Assembly (NCBI RefSeq): GCF_001280085.1
Contig: NZ_LGED01000200.1
Span: forward strand, 1-64,000
Length of the DNA stretch: 64,000 bases
Origin: Saccharothrix sp. NRRL B-16348
Lineage (GTDB): Bacteria > Actinomycetota > Actinomycetes > Mycobacteriales > Pseudonocardiaceae
Direction of reading: 5' to 3'
Below are positions 15,002 to 23,017 of this stretch, one piece after another. Position 1 is the first letter of the stretch. Each line of letters opens with the position of its first letter. Position numbers and translations under genes: made by a program. Below the pieces are notes generated by a model. It was not told the DNA's origin and made no database searches. It saw only the letters and a program-made list of their open reading frames with translations.

Positions 15002-17113
15002 TCAGGCAGGCACGGAGGCGATGCCGGGTGCCAGGAAGCGCTGGCCCGTCACCTTCTCCGAGATGCCCGAACGGTCCAGGTAGGGGGTGATGCCGCCCAG
15101 CCAGAACGGCCAGCCGGCGCCCAGGAGCATGCACAGGTCGATGTCCTGCGCCTCCGCCACCACGCCCTCGTCGAGCATGATCCGGATCTCCTCGGCCAAC
15201 GCCTCCAGCGCACGCGCGAAGACCTCGTCACCGGTCAGCGGCTGGTCGCCGAACGACCACAGGGCCTGCACCTCGGGGTCGACGGTCTGCTTCCCCGCCG
15301 AGTCCCACTGGTACACGGCGGTCTTGCCGGCGGCGACGAACTTCTTCATGTTGTCCGACACGCCGAACCGGTCGGGGAAGGCGGCGTTCATCGTCTCCGC
15401 CACGTGCAGCGCGACGGCGGGGCCGACGAGCTGCAGCAGGATCAGCGGCGACATGGGAAGGCCGAGCGGCTCGGTGGCCTTGTCCGCCACCTCGAACGGC
15501 GTGCCCTCGTCGATCGACTTCACGACCTCGCCCATGAACCGGGTCAGCAGCCGGTTCACCACGAACGCGGGCGCGTCCTTCACCAGCACGGACGACTTCT
15601 TCAGCTGCTTGCCCACCGCGAACGCGGTCGCCAGCGTGGCGTCGTCGGTCTGCCCGGCGCGCACGATCTCCAGCAGCGGCATGATCGCGACCGGGTTGAA
15701 GAAGTGGAAGCCCACGACCCGCTCGGGGTGCTTGAGGCCCGACGCCATCTCGGTGATCGACAGCGACGACGTGTTGGTCGCCAGCACGGCCTCCGGCGAG
15801 ACGTGCTCCTCGACCTCGGCAAACACCTTCTGCTTCACGCCGAGGTCCTCGAACACGGCCTCGATGACGAAGTCCGCGTCCGCGAACGCCGCCTTGTCCA
15901 ACGAGCCGCTCACCAGAGCCTTGAGCCTGTTCGCCTTGTCCGGCGACACGCGCTTCTTGCCCAGCAGCTTGTCGATCTCTCCGTGCACGTACCCGACGCC
16001 CTTGTCCACCCGCGCCTGGTCGATGTCGGTGAGCACCACCGGCACCTCCAGCCGCCGCGCGAACAGCAGCGCCATCTGCGACGCCATCAGGCCCGCGCCG
16101 ACGATGCCGACCTTGGTGACCTTGCGCGCCAACGACTTGTCCGGCGCGCCGGCCGGTCGCTTGGCCCGCTTCTGCACCAGGTTGAACGAGTACAGCCCGG
16201 CCCGCAGCTCGTCGCTCATCACGACGTCCGCCAGCGCCTCGGTCTCCGCCGCGTACCCGGCGTCCAAGTCGTTGGCACGAGCCAGCTCCAGCAGCTCAAG
16301 GGCCTTCAGCGCACCCGGCGCCGCGCCCTTGGTCTTGCCGTCGACGATCGCCCGGGCACGTGCCACGGCCGCGTCCCAGCCCTCACCGCGGTCGATCTCG
16401 CGGCGTGCGGGCACGACGTCGCCGCGCACCACGGAAGCCAGCCACAGCAGCGACTGCTCCAGGTAGTCCGCCGAGTCGAACAGCACGTCCGCGATGCCCA
16501 GGTCCAGCGCCTGCTTGGGGTTGAGCATCTTGTTCTGGTTCAACGCGTTCTCGAAGATCACGGTGACCGCGTCGTTCGGGCCGATCAGGTTCGGCAGCAG
16601 CTGCGTGCCGCCCCAGCCCGGGAACAGGCCGAGGAACACCTCGGGCAGCGCGATGGCCGCCGCGTTGGACGCCAGCGTCCGGTAGTGGCATGACAGCGCC
16701 AGCTCCAGGCCGCCGCCCATCACCGCGCCGTTGACGAACGCGAAGGTCGGCACGGACGACTCGGTGAACTTGCGGAACACGTCGTGCCCGAGCTGCCCGA
16801 TCGTCACGGCCTGTGAGCGCTCGGAGGCGCCTTCGACGGCGGTCAGGTCCGCGCCGACGGCGAAGACGAACGGCTTGCCGGTGACCGCGATCGCCATCGG
16901 TGACGCCGCCGCGGCCTCGTCGAACGCCTGGCTCAGGCTCACCAGCGACTGCGGGCCGAACGTGGACGGCCGGGTGTGGTCGTGGCCGTTGTCGATGGTG
17001 ATGAGGGCGACCTGGCCGTCCAGCCCGGGCACCGTGACCAGCTTGGTGCGGGCGTGCGTGACGACCTCGTCGGGGAACAGGGCCTTGGCCTCGTCAGCGG
17101 TCAACGCGGTCAC
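15002..17113 (-). CDS. fadB: FadB-type multifunctional enoyl-CoA hydratase/3-hydroxyacyl-CoA dehydrogenase
   Basis: 703-residue beta-oxidation enzyme. The N-terminal crotonase domain (about 1-200) has the oxyanion segment FAVGADL and the two catalytic Glu positions in GGGLELALSCHY and LPEVFLGLFPGWGGTQ. The central NAD-binding domain begins KVGIVGAGLMASQMA, with the catalytic His in VVGFHFFNPVAIMPLLE, followed by the C-terminal 3HCDH domain. It converts enoyl-CoA to 3-ketoacyl-CoA in two steps and passes it to the FadA thiolase. GTG 17113 overlaps the fadA stop as GTGA, giving translational coupling. Confidence 0.95.
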   Translation of the reverse strand: MTALTADEAKALFPDEVVTHARTKLVTVPGLDGQVALITIDNGHDHTRPSTFGPQSLVSLSQAFDEAAAASPMAIAVTGKPFVFAVGADLTAVEGASERSQAVTIGQLGHDVFRKFTESSVPTFAFVNGAVMGGGLELALSCHYRTLASNAAAIALPEVFLGLFPGWGGTQLLPNLIGPNDAVTVIFENALNQNKMLNPKQALDLGIADVLFDSADYLEQSLLWLASVVRGDVVPARREIDRGEGWDAAVARARAIVDGKTKGAAPGALKALELLELARANDLDAGYAAETEALADVVMSDELRAGLYSFNLVQKRAKRPAGAPDKSLARKVTKVGIVGAGLMASQMALLFARRLEVPVVLTDIDQARVDKGVGYVHGEIDKLLGKKRVSPDKANRLKALVSGSLDKAAFADADFVIEAVFEDLGVKQKVFAEVEEHVSPEAVLATNTSSLSITEMASGLKHPERVVGFHFFNPVAIMPLLEIVRAGQTDDATLATAFAVGKQLKKSSVLVKDAPAFVVNRLLTRFMGEVVKSIDEGTPFEVADKATEPLGLPMSPLILLQLVGPAVALHVAETMNAAFPDRFGVSDNMKKFVAAGKTAVYQWDSAGKQTVDPEVQALWSFGDQPLTGDEVFARALEALAEEIRIMLDEGVVAEAQDIDLCMLLGAGWPFWLGGITPYLDRSGISEKVTGQRFLAPGIASVPA

Positions 17114-18330
17114 TTCGACTCTCCGTTCCAGTGCGGGTTCTCCCAGATGACGGTCCCGCCCATGCCGATGCCGATGCACATGGTGGTGATGCCGTAGCGC
17201 ACGTCCGGGCGCTCGGCGAACTGCCGTGACAGCTGGGTCATCAGGCGCACGCCCGAGGACGCCAGCGGGTGGCCGGTGGCGATCGCGCCGCCCCACTGGT
17301 TGACCCGCGGGTCATCGTCGGCGATGCCGAAGTGGTCGAGGAAGGCGAGCACCTGCACGGCGAACGCCTCGTTGATCTCGAACAGGCCGATGTCGTCGAT
17401 CGTGAGGCCGGCGCGCTTCAACGCCTTCTCGGTGGCCGGCACCGGGCCGACGCCCATGACCTCGGGCTCGACGCCCATGAACGAGTAGCCGACCAGGCGC
17501 ATGCCGACCGGCAGGCCCAGCTCGCGCGCGGTCTCCTCCTCGGCCAGGATGCAGCCGGTCGCGCCGTCGTTCAGGCCGGCCGCGTTGCCCGCGGTGACCC
17601 GGCCGTGCGGGCGGAACGGCGTCTTCAGCTTGGCCAGGTCCTCGACCGTGGTGCCGGGACGGGGCGGCTCGTCGGCGGTGGCCAGGCCCCAGCCGTTCTC
17701 GGCCGAACGGGTCGCGACCGGCACCAGCTCGGGGCCGATCTTGCCGTTCTTCACCGCGTCGGCGTACTTGGCCTGCGACGCCGCCGCGAACGCGTCCGTG
17801 CGCTCCTTGGTGATGGCCGGGAACCGGTCGTGCAGGTTCTCCGCCGTCGAGCCCATGACGAGCGCGGACGGGTCCACGATCTTGTCCGACAGGAACCGCG
17901 GGTTGGGGTCGACGCCCTCGCCCATCGGGTGCCGGCCCATGTGCTCGACACCGCCCGCGATCACCACGTCGTACGCGCCGAACGCGATGCCGCTGGCCGA
18001 CGTCGTCACGGCCGTCATCGCGCCCGCGCACATGCGGTCGATGGCGTAGCCGGGCACCGACTTGGGCAGGCCCGCGAGCAGCGCCGCGGTGCGGCCGATG
18101 GTCAGGCCCTGGTCGCCGATCTGCGTGGTGGCGGCGATGGCCACCTCGTCGACCCGCTCCGGCGGCAGCCCGGGGTGACGGCGCAGCAGCTCGCGGATCA
18201 CCTTGACGACCAGGTCGTCGGCACGGGTCTCCGCGAAGATTCCCTTGGGGCCGGCCTTGCCGAACGGCGTGCGCACGCCGTCCACGAAGACCACGTTTCG
18301 AACGCGTGCCGGCGCTACTGGTGCGGCCAC
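17110..18330 (-). CDS. fadA: acetyl-CoA C-acyltransferase (beta-ketothiolase)
   Basis: 406-residue thiolase. The nucleophilic Cys lies in DRMCAGAMTAV, the His in GGAIATGHPLASSG and the second Cys in TTMCIGIGMGG. It cleaves 3-ketoacyl-CoA to acetyl-CoA and a shortened acyl-CoA; with the downstream fadB it forms the trifunctional beta-oxidation unit. GTG 18330 is preceded by GGAGGAGAC. A palindrome at 18384-18395 lies in the promoter. Confidence 0.95.
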   Translation of the reverse strand: MAAPVAPARVRNVVFVDGVRTPFGKAGPKGIFAETRADDLVVKVIRELLRRHPGLPPERVDEVAIAATTQIGDQGLTIGRTAALLAGLPKSVPGYAIDRMCAGAMTAVTTSASGIAFGAYDVVIAGGVEHMGRHPMGEGVDPNPRFLSDKIVDPSALVMGSTAENLHDRFPAITKERTDAFAAASQAKYADAVKNGKIGPELVPVATRSAENGWGLATADEPPRPGTTVEDLAKLKTPFRPHGRVTAGNAAGLNDGATGCILAEEETARELGLPVGMRLVGYSFMGVEPEVMGVGPVPATEKALKRAGLTIDDIGLFEINEAFAVQVLAFLDHFGIADDDPRVNQWGGAIATGHPLASSGVRLMTQLSRQFAERPDVRYGITTMCIGIGMGGTVIWENPHWNGESK

Positions 18331-18383
18331 GGCGTCTCCTCCGCTTGTGGTGACGATTCGCCCGAGCGGTCGGGCGCGACTCC

Positions 18384-18395
18384 TACCGATCGGTA
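18384..18395. promoter_or_regulatory. fadA upstream palindrome
   Basis: TACCGATCGGTA is a perfect 12-bp palindrome 54 bp before fadA. On the minus strand a TAGAGT hexamer lies just upstream of it, so a repressor here would block transcription. It resembles TetR-family fatty-acid regulator sites in architecture; no such gene adjoins it. Confidence 0.5.
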
Positions 18396-18413
18396 ACCCA
18401 ACTCTAGCCCCTG

Positions 18414-18863
18414 TTACTGGCCGGTAACCACCGTGGGCGCCCTGTCGGATCGGTCACAGAACGCCCGGATGGCCAGGAACAGCCCGAACCCGAACGGGGA
18501 CAGGACGATCGTGAGCACCAGCAGCGGGCCCATGAGCAGCGGGTGCAGGCCCAGCCGGCGGCTCTCCCGGTACATCCACGCGCCGATCAGCAGGTCCCAC
18601 GCGATCACCTGCGCCCAGATCGCCGAGGCGCCCCAGGCGGTGGCCAGGAACTCCCTGAGCGTGTCCAGGTCCGGACTGCTCATCGTCGCCCACAACTCGG
18701 GCAGGTGCGCGGCGACCAGGACCGTGTAGACGACCAGCGGCGGCACCGCGATCAACGGGGACGAGACGGTCCGGTTCGTGAGGGAGGACGTCGGGGCGAA
18801 GATCATCAGGCCCCAGAACGGGACGGTGAGCCAGAACGTGAGCTGGAAGAGGATCCCGGTCAT
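18414..18863 (-). CDS. ABA4-like (DUF4281) membrane protein
   Basis: 149 residues with four hydrophobic helices. The layout FQLTFWLTVPFWGLMIFAP, SSPLIAVPPLVVYTVL, WAQVIAWDLLIGAWMYRES, HPLLMGPLLVLTIVLSPFGFGLFL matches the ABA4/DUF4281 family; in plants ABA4 acts in neoxanthin formation, while the bacterial role is unknown. The ATG overlaps the upstream membrane gene's stop by 4 bp, so they form one operon opposite a MerR regulator. Confidence 0.75.
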   Translation of the reverse strand: MTGILFQLTFWLTVPFWGLMIFAPTSSLTNRTVSSPLIAVPPLVVYTVLVAAHLPELWATMSSPDLDTLREFLATAWGASAIWAQVIAWDLLIGAWMYRESRRLGLHPLLMGPLLVLTIVLSPFGFGLFLAIRAFCDRSDRAPTVVTGQ

Positions 18864-19774
18864 GCGCGCACGACCTCCTTCGGGTTTCCGGTCGTGTCGG
18901 TCGTGTCGGCCTTGCGCGGGGTCCTCGCGATCACCGTGGCGGTCCAGGCGGCCACGGTCAGCGCGCCCAGCGCGGTGAGCAGGTCGGGGCGCAGCAGCGG
19001 CTGCCCGCGCAGCGCCTGCCACGTGAGCAGCGCCAGCAGGCCCGCGTAACCGATGGCCAGACCCCACACGGTCTTTCGGGTCGCACGCCCGCGCAGCAGC
19101 AACGCGGCCAGCGGGAGGATCTGGAGCGCGTGGATGCCCACGAAGTGCGGGATCCGCAGGTCGCCGCCCGTGGTGCTCCACCCCGTGACGGCCAGCTGCG
19201 GTCCGCCGTCGGGCACGCCGACGCTGTGCGCGCCCACGATGTCGCCGTCGTCGTCCTGGCCCGGCGCGGGCGAGGTCATCAGGAACCCGAGCGCGAGGCC
19301 GACCAGCGTGAGGAGTGTGCCGAGGCGGATGGCGAGGCCCATCGCGGCGTCGGTGAACCTCGTGAACAGCAGCGCGACGGCGATCAGGGCGTGCGTGGCC
19401 CAGATGACCACGACGGTGATCGCCATGGCGCGCCACAGCGCCTGGTCGAACGGGGTGGCCACGTTGAAGTGGCTCTGCCTGCCCCGGACCACCTGGCCGA
19501 CCACGATCACCATCTCGGCCGCGCTCGCCACCGCCAGCGCAGTACCCGCCCACCAGCCGGTTCGGCGCAACCTGGTGGTGAGGGTGAGCATCCACGCCAG
19601 GGTGACGCCGTAGAGGGCGAAGGACACCGCGAACTTGAACGGCTTGAACCAGATCGGAGACCCCGCGACAATCCGGTCGTCGATGATCAGTCCGGCGAGG
19701 GACACCGGGATCAGGGCGACCATGAGCAGGGAGAACAGCATCAACGGTGGGTGCGGGCGGAGGAAGCGGGTCAC
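18860..19774 (-). CDS. polytopic membrane protein, unknown
   Basis: 304 residues with about seven hydrophobic helices (first LMLFSLLMVALIPVSLAGLII). Conserved-looking polar patches include PIWFKPFKFAVSFALYG and RIPHFVGIHALQILPL; the histidines on the latter helix could bind haem or metal, which is speculation. First gene of an operon with the ABA4-like protein and divergent from a MerR gene. Confidence 0.75.
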   Translation of the reverse strand: MTRFLRPHPPLMLFSLLMVALIPVSLAGLIIDDRIVAGSPIWFKPFKFAVSFALYGVTLAWMLTLTTRLRRTGWWAGTALAVASAAEMVIVVGQVVRGRQSHFNVATPFDQALWRAMAITVVVIWATHALIAVALLFTRFTDAAMGLAIRLGTLLTLVGLALGFLMTSPAPGQDDDGDIVGAHSVGVPDGGPQLAVTGWSTTGGDLRIPHFVGIHALQILPLAALLLRGRATRKTVWGLAIGYAGLLALLTWQALRGQPLLRPDLLTALGALTVAAWTATVIARTPRKADTTDTTGNPKEVVRA

Positions 19775-19788
19775 GGACGGCTCCTAAG

Positions 19789-19832
19789 ATGGATAGCAGC
19801 ACTTTCTACTATCGGATAGTTACAGTATCCAT
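19789..19832. promoter_or_regulatory. MerR/membrane operon divergent operator
   Basis: The gap between 19774 and 19866 holds the 13-bp palindrome ACTATCGGATAGT (19808-19820), flanked by ATGGATA (19789-19795) and TATCCAT (19826-19832), which are mutual inverted repeats. This local AT-rich cluster is unlike the surrounding DNA and is the expected binding region for the adjacent MerR protein. Confidence 0.6.
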
Positions 19833-19865
19833 GCTGAGGATCGTCTCAGGAAGGGGCCGTGCCCG

Positions 19866-20513
19866 ATGCGCATCGCCGAGTTGAGCCGTCGCAGCGGCGT
19901 GCCCGTGCCGACGATCAAGTACTACCTGCGCGAAGGGCTACTGCCTGCCGGTGAGCTGACCAGCCCGAACCAGGCCAGGTACTCCGACGACCACCTCCAC
20001 CGGCTGCGGCTCGTGCGGGCGATGGTGGAGCTGGGCGGGTTGTCGATCGCGGCCGTGCGGGAGGTGCTGGGCGCGTTGGACGACCCGGAGAAGTCCCTGC
20101 ACAAGGCGATGGGCACGATCTCGGCCGCGGTGGCGCCGGCGGACCTGGGCAGCGAGGACGAGGTCGCGCACGAGCAGGTCGCGGCGTTCCTGGAGCGGCA
20201 GGGGTGGGTGTGCCGGCCCACGTCGTACGCCTACAAGGCGCTGGTGGGTGTGCTGGCCACGGCGCGTGAGGTCGGGCACGAGCGGTTCGCGGACATGCTC
20301 GACGGGTTCGCCGCCGCCGCCCGGCCGTTGGCGGAGGCCGACCTGGGGTACGTGCTGGGCGCGGGGTCCAAGGACGAGGCGCTGGAGGCCGTCGTCGTGG
20401 GGACCGTGCTGGGTGACGCGGCGATGGCGGCGGTGCGCGCGTTGGCCCGGCGCGAGCTGTCCGGCGTCCGCCAGGCGGAGGAGACGCCGACCCAACCGTG
20501 CTCGAACCCCTGA
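19866..20513 (+). CDS. MerR family transcriptional regulator
   Basis: 215 residues. The N-terminal winged helix is typical (MRIAELSRRSGVPVPTIKYYLREGLLP, then ARYSDDHLHRLRLVRAMVELGGLSI). The C-terminal about 130 residues are an all-alpha domain with no cysteine cluster, so a metal-sensing role is not suggested. It is divergent from the two-gene membrane operon, its likely target. The last codons and stop fall inside the first unit of the 22-bp repeat array. Confidence 0.9.
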   Translation: MRIAELSRRSGVPVPTIKYYLREGLLPAGELTSPNQARYSDDHLHRLRLVRAMVELGGLSIAAVREVLGALDDPEKSLHKAMGTISAAVAPADLGSEDEVAHEQVAAFLERQGWVCRPTSYAYKALVGVLATAREVGHERFADMLDGFAAAARPLAEADLGYVLGAGSKDEALEAVVVGTVLGDAAMAAVRALARRELSGVRQAEETPTQPCSNP

Positions 20514-20742
20514 CCCCCGTGTGTCGAACCTTCAGCCCGCGCGTGTCGAACCTTCAGGTCGCGCGTGTCCTACGTTCGCGTCGCGAGAGTCCTACGTTCA
20601 GAACACGCGAGTTCAACGCTCAGAACAGTCGATCTTGTTCTGAGCGTTCAACTCGGGGTACGCGAACGTAGGACACGCGCGACGTGAACGTTCGACACGC
20701 GGGGCGTGAGGGTTCGACACGCGCGGGGTTAGGGCTCGGGAG
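20499..20742. repeat. 22-bp phased repeat array with overall dyad symmetry
   Basis: Five direct units begin at 20521, 20543, 20565, 20587 and 20609, exactly 22 bp apart; four inverted units tile 20720-20699, 20698-20677, 20676-20655 and 20654-20633. The shared core is G(T/A)GTC(G/C)(A/T)AC(G/C)TTC. Units 20609-20630 and 20633-20654 pair as a 20-bp stem with one mismatch and an 8-nt loop. Degenerate units continue outward to 20499 and 20742, so both flanking stop codons (MerR TGA at 20511, RNase D TAA at 20729) lie inside the array. It may act as a bidirectional terminator, a protein-binding array or a short palindromic mobile element. Confidence 0.9.
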
Positions 20743-21979
20743 GTGGCGGGGTCAGGGCGGTGGAGAGGGCGTCCGCGGTCAGGGTGATCTGCCAGTTGCG
20801 GGCGCCGCCCTCGCGCAGGACGGCGGCCACGCCCTCAGGTGAGGTGTCGGCGGGCGGCTGCCAGCACGTGCGGCGCACGAGGTCGGGCAGCAGCAGGTTC
20901 TCCACCGGCAGGGTGTTCGCCTCGGCCACGGCCGTCAGGGCCGTCCTGGCGGCCGCCAGACGGGCTGCGGCGACGGGGTCCTTGTCCGCCCACCGGTTGG
21001 CCGGCGGCGGGCCGTCGTGCTGCTGTGACGGCTCCGGAAGCTCGTTGCGGGGCAGTGCGGCGGCACGTTGCAACGCACCCAGCCACACGCCGACCATGCG
21101 CCGTTGCGCACGTCCGCGGAACACGGGCAGCGCCAACAGCGCCGCCTCGTCGGAGGGGTTCTTCACCGCGGCGTCGACCAGCGCGGCGTCCGGCAGCACC
21201 CGGCCCGGCGCGATGTCCCGTTCACGGGCCAGCGCGTCACGGGCCTCCCACAGCGCCCGCACCGCGGCCAGTTGCCGCGGACTGCGGATCCGGTGGATGC
21301 CCGACGTGCGGCGCCACGGTTCGGCGCGCGGACGCGGCAGGGGTGCCGTGCGGGCCGCCTCGAACTCCTCGAGCGCCCACTCCAGCTTCCCCTGCCGCTT
21401 GAGCTCCTGTTCGAGCACGTCACGCAGCTCGACCAGCAGTTCGACGTCGAGGGCGGCGTAGTTCAGCCAATCGGCGGGAAGGGGGCGGCGCGACCAGTCG
21501 GCCGCGCCGTGCCCCTTCTCCAACCGGTAGCCCAACAACCGCTCGACGAGCGTGCCCAGCGCCACCCGTTCGAAGCCGGCCAGCCTGCCCGCCAGCTCGG
21601 TGTCGAACAACACGCTCGGTCGCAGACCGAGTTCGGCGAGGCACGGCAGGTCTTGCGACGCCGCGTGCAACACCCACTCGGTCCCGTCCAGCGCCTCGAC
21701 CAGCGGATCGAGCCGACCGCCGAGGGCAATCGGGTCGACCAGCACGGTCCCGGCGCCTTCCCGGCGCAGTTGCACCAGGTAAGCGCGTTGCGAGTAGCGG
21801 TATCCCGAGGCTCGCTCGGTGTCCACCGCAACCGGACCCGTCGCTCCGGCGAGCGCATCAGCGGCACGCCGGAGCGACGGTGCGTCGGCGACGACAGGCG
21901 GAACACCGTCAGCGGGTTCCACCAGCGGCACCGGATCAGCACCGGTTGGTTCGGTTGGCTCGTCGGAGGGTACGTCCAC
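20729..21979 (-). CDS. rnd: ribonuclease D (DEDDy exonuclease with HRDC domain)
   Basis: 416 residues. The DEDDy 3'-5' exonuclease motifs are present: Exo I VAVDTERASGYRYSQRAYLVQL (D and E), Exo II HAASQDLPCL (D), Exo III LNYAALDVELL (Y and D). An HRDC domain follows (about 225-300, LWEARDALARERDIAPGRVLPD). It trims stable RNA 3' ends. An acidic/proline-rich N-terminal 25 residues precede the catalytic domain. In actinobacteria this gene commonly neighbours DUF3000 and hemE, as here. Confidence 0.92.
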   Translation of the reverse strand: MDVPSDEPTEPTGADPVPLVEPADGVPPVVADAPSLRRAADALAGATGPVAVDTERASGYRYSQRAYLVQLRREGAGTVLVDPIALGGRLDPLVEALDGTEWVLHAASQDLPCLAELGLRPSVLFDTELAGRLAGFERVALGTLVERLLGYRLEKGHGAADWSRRPLPADWLNYAALDVELLVELRDVLEQELKRQGKLEWALEEFEAARTAPLPRPRAEPWRRTSGIHRIRSPRQLAAVRALWEARDALARERDIAPGRVLPDAALVDAAVKNPSDEAALLALPVFRGRAQRRMVGVWLGALQRAAALPRNELPEPSQQHDGPPPANRWADKDPVAAARLAAARTALTAVAEANTLPVENLLLPDLVRRTCWQPPADTSPEGVAAVLREGGARNWQITLTADALSTALTPPPPEP

Positions 21980-22046
21980 GGCGGAAGACCCTACGACGAA
22001 CGCACCACTCGCGGGTGTGTTCGGCCGGTTCAGTGTGCCGACCTGC

Positions 22047-22763
22047 TCAGCGGATCACGCCGGCACGCATGGCCAGCGCCACCATCTGAGCCCGATCCCC
22101 GGTGCCCAGCTTGCGCCCGATCCGCGACAGGTGAGACTTCACCGTGAGCGCGGAAAGGCTGAGCGCTTCGCCGATTTCCTTGTTGCTCTGGCCATCGGCG
22201 ACCAGCTGGAGGACCTCGACCTCACGCGCGGAAAGCTCCCGCGGCGTGTTGTCGGTGCCCGGCACCCTCGTGCCCGCGGCGAGCACGGGCGCAACGCTCG
22301 GATCTGCGTAGACGCCGCCGTCGAGGACCCTGCGCACCCCGTCGGTGACCACCATCGGAGAGGCGGACTTCAGCAGGTACGCCTGAGCGCCTGCCTGGAA
22401 GGCCGACCTGACCGCGTAGGGGTCGTCGGAGGACGCGAGGACCACGATGCGGGGCCAGCCCTGGGCACGGAGTTCCGTGACCAGGTCGATGCCGGTGCCA
22501 TCCGGCAGACCCAGATCGAGGATCGCGAGGTCGCACGGTCCGGTAGCGAGTGCCCGCGCCCGAGCCTCCGCAACCGAAGCCGCCTCATGCACTGTCCCGG
22601 CTCCCATCTGGGTGAGCCGAGCCGATATCGCCTCCCTCAGCAGTGGGTGGTCGTCGACCACCAGCACTGAAAAAAGCTCCTCCCGCGGGTGCGGGACCAT
22701 GTTCGCCGGCAACGTGCCGGCTGGCGTGGTACGAACGGCCTGACCTAAGCCGACGGCAGCCAC
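22047..22763 (-). CDS. NarL/FixJ-family response regulator, orphan
   Basis: 238 residues: receiver domain (about 30-145) with acidic pocket VVDDHPLLR, phospho-acceptor Asp in DLAILDLGLPDG and Lys in YLLKSASP, then a LuxR-type HTH (ELSAREVEVLQLVADGQSNKEIGEALSLSALTVKSHLSRI). GTG 22763 is chosen because GGGAGG lies seven bases upstream; an upstream GTG at 22805 has no site. The 28-residue lead before the receiver is unusual. No histidine kinase is adjacent. Confidence 0.9.
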   Translation of the reverse strand: MAAVGLGQAVRTTPAGTLPANMVPHPREELFSVLVVDDHPLLREAISARLTQMGAGTVHEAASVAEARARALATGPCDLAILDLGLPDGTGIDLVTELRAQGWPRIVVLASSDDPYAVRSAFQAGAQAYLLKSASPMVVTDGVRRVLDGGVYADPSVAPVLAAGTRVPGTDNTPRELSAREVEVLQLVADGQSNKEIGEALSLSALTVKSHLSRIGRKLGTGDRAQMVALAMRAGVIR

Positions 22764-22900
22764 GTCACTACCTCCCTGGAGTCGGTCGTGCCCCCCGACC
22801 GGCACCGGGACTTTCGTCCAATCAGCCGCGCCACTGATCGACCGAAAGTGGTGTCGTCTGGGGCAGCGTAGCCGCCCAAGCGGGTCTACGGGACGATCAA

Positions 22901-22917
22901 TCGGGTATCTATCCCGA
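22901..22917. promoter_or_regulatory. inverted repeat between response regulator and dipeptidase
   Basis: TCGGG (22901-22905) and CCCGA (22913-22917) flank TATCTAT in the 254-bp divergent region. Weak evidence for an operator; the rest of this region shows no gene. Confidence 0.3.
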
Positions 22918-23017
22918 ATGGTTTGTCACTGATGGCCCCCGCTGTCACACGATCGGCTGACAACTCGATCGGGCGCGTAACGCGAGCGGTTCTCACGACG
23001 ACATCAAGGAGTTGCGG

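Noticed and set aside
20521..20720. CRISPR array
   Set aside because: The 22-bp units are contiguous with no spacers and invert halfway; no cas genes are present.
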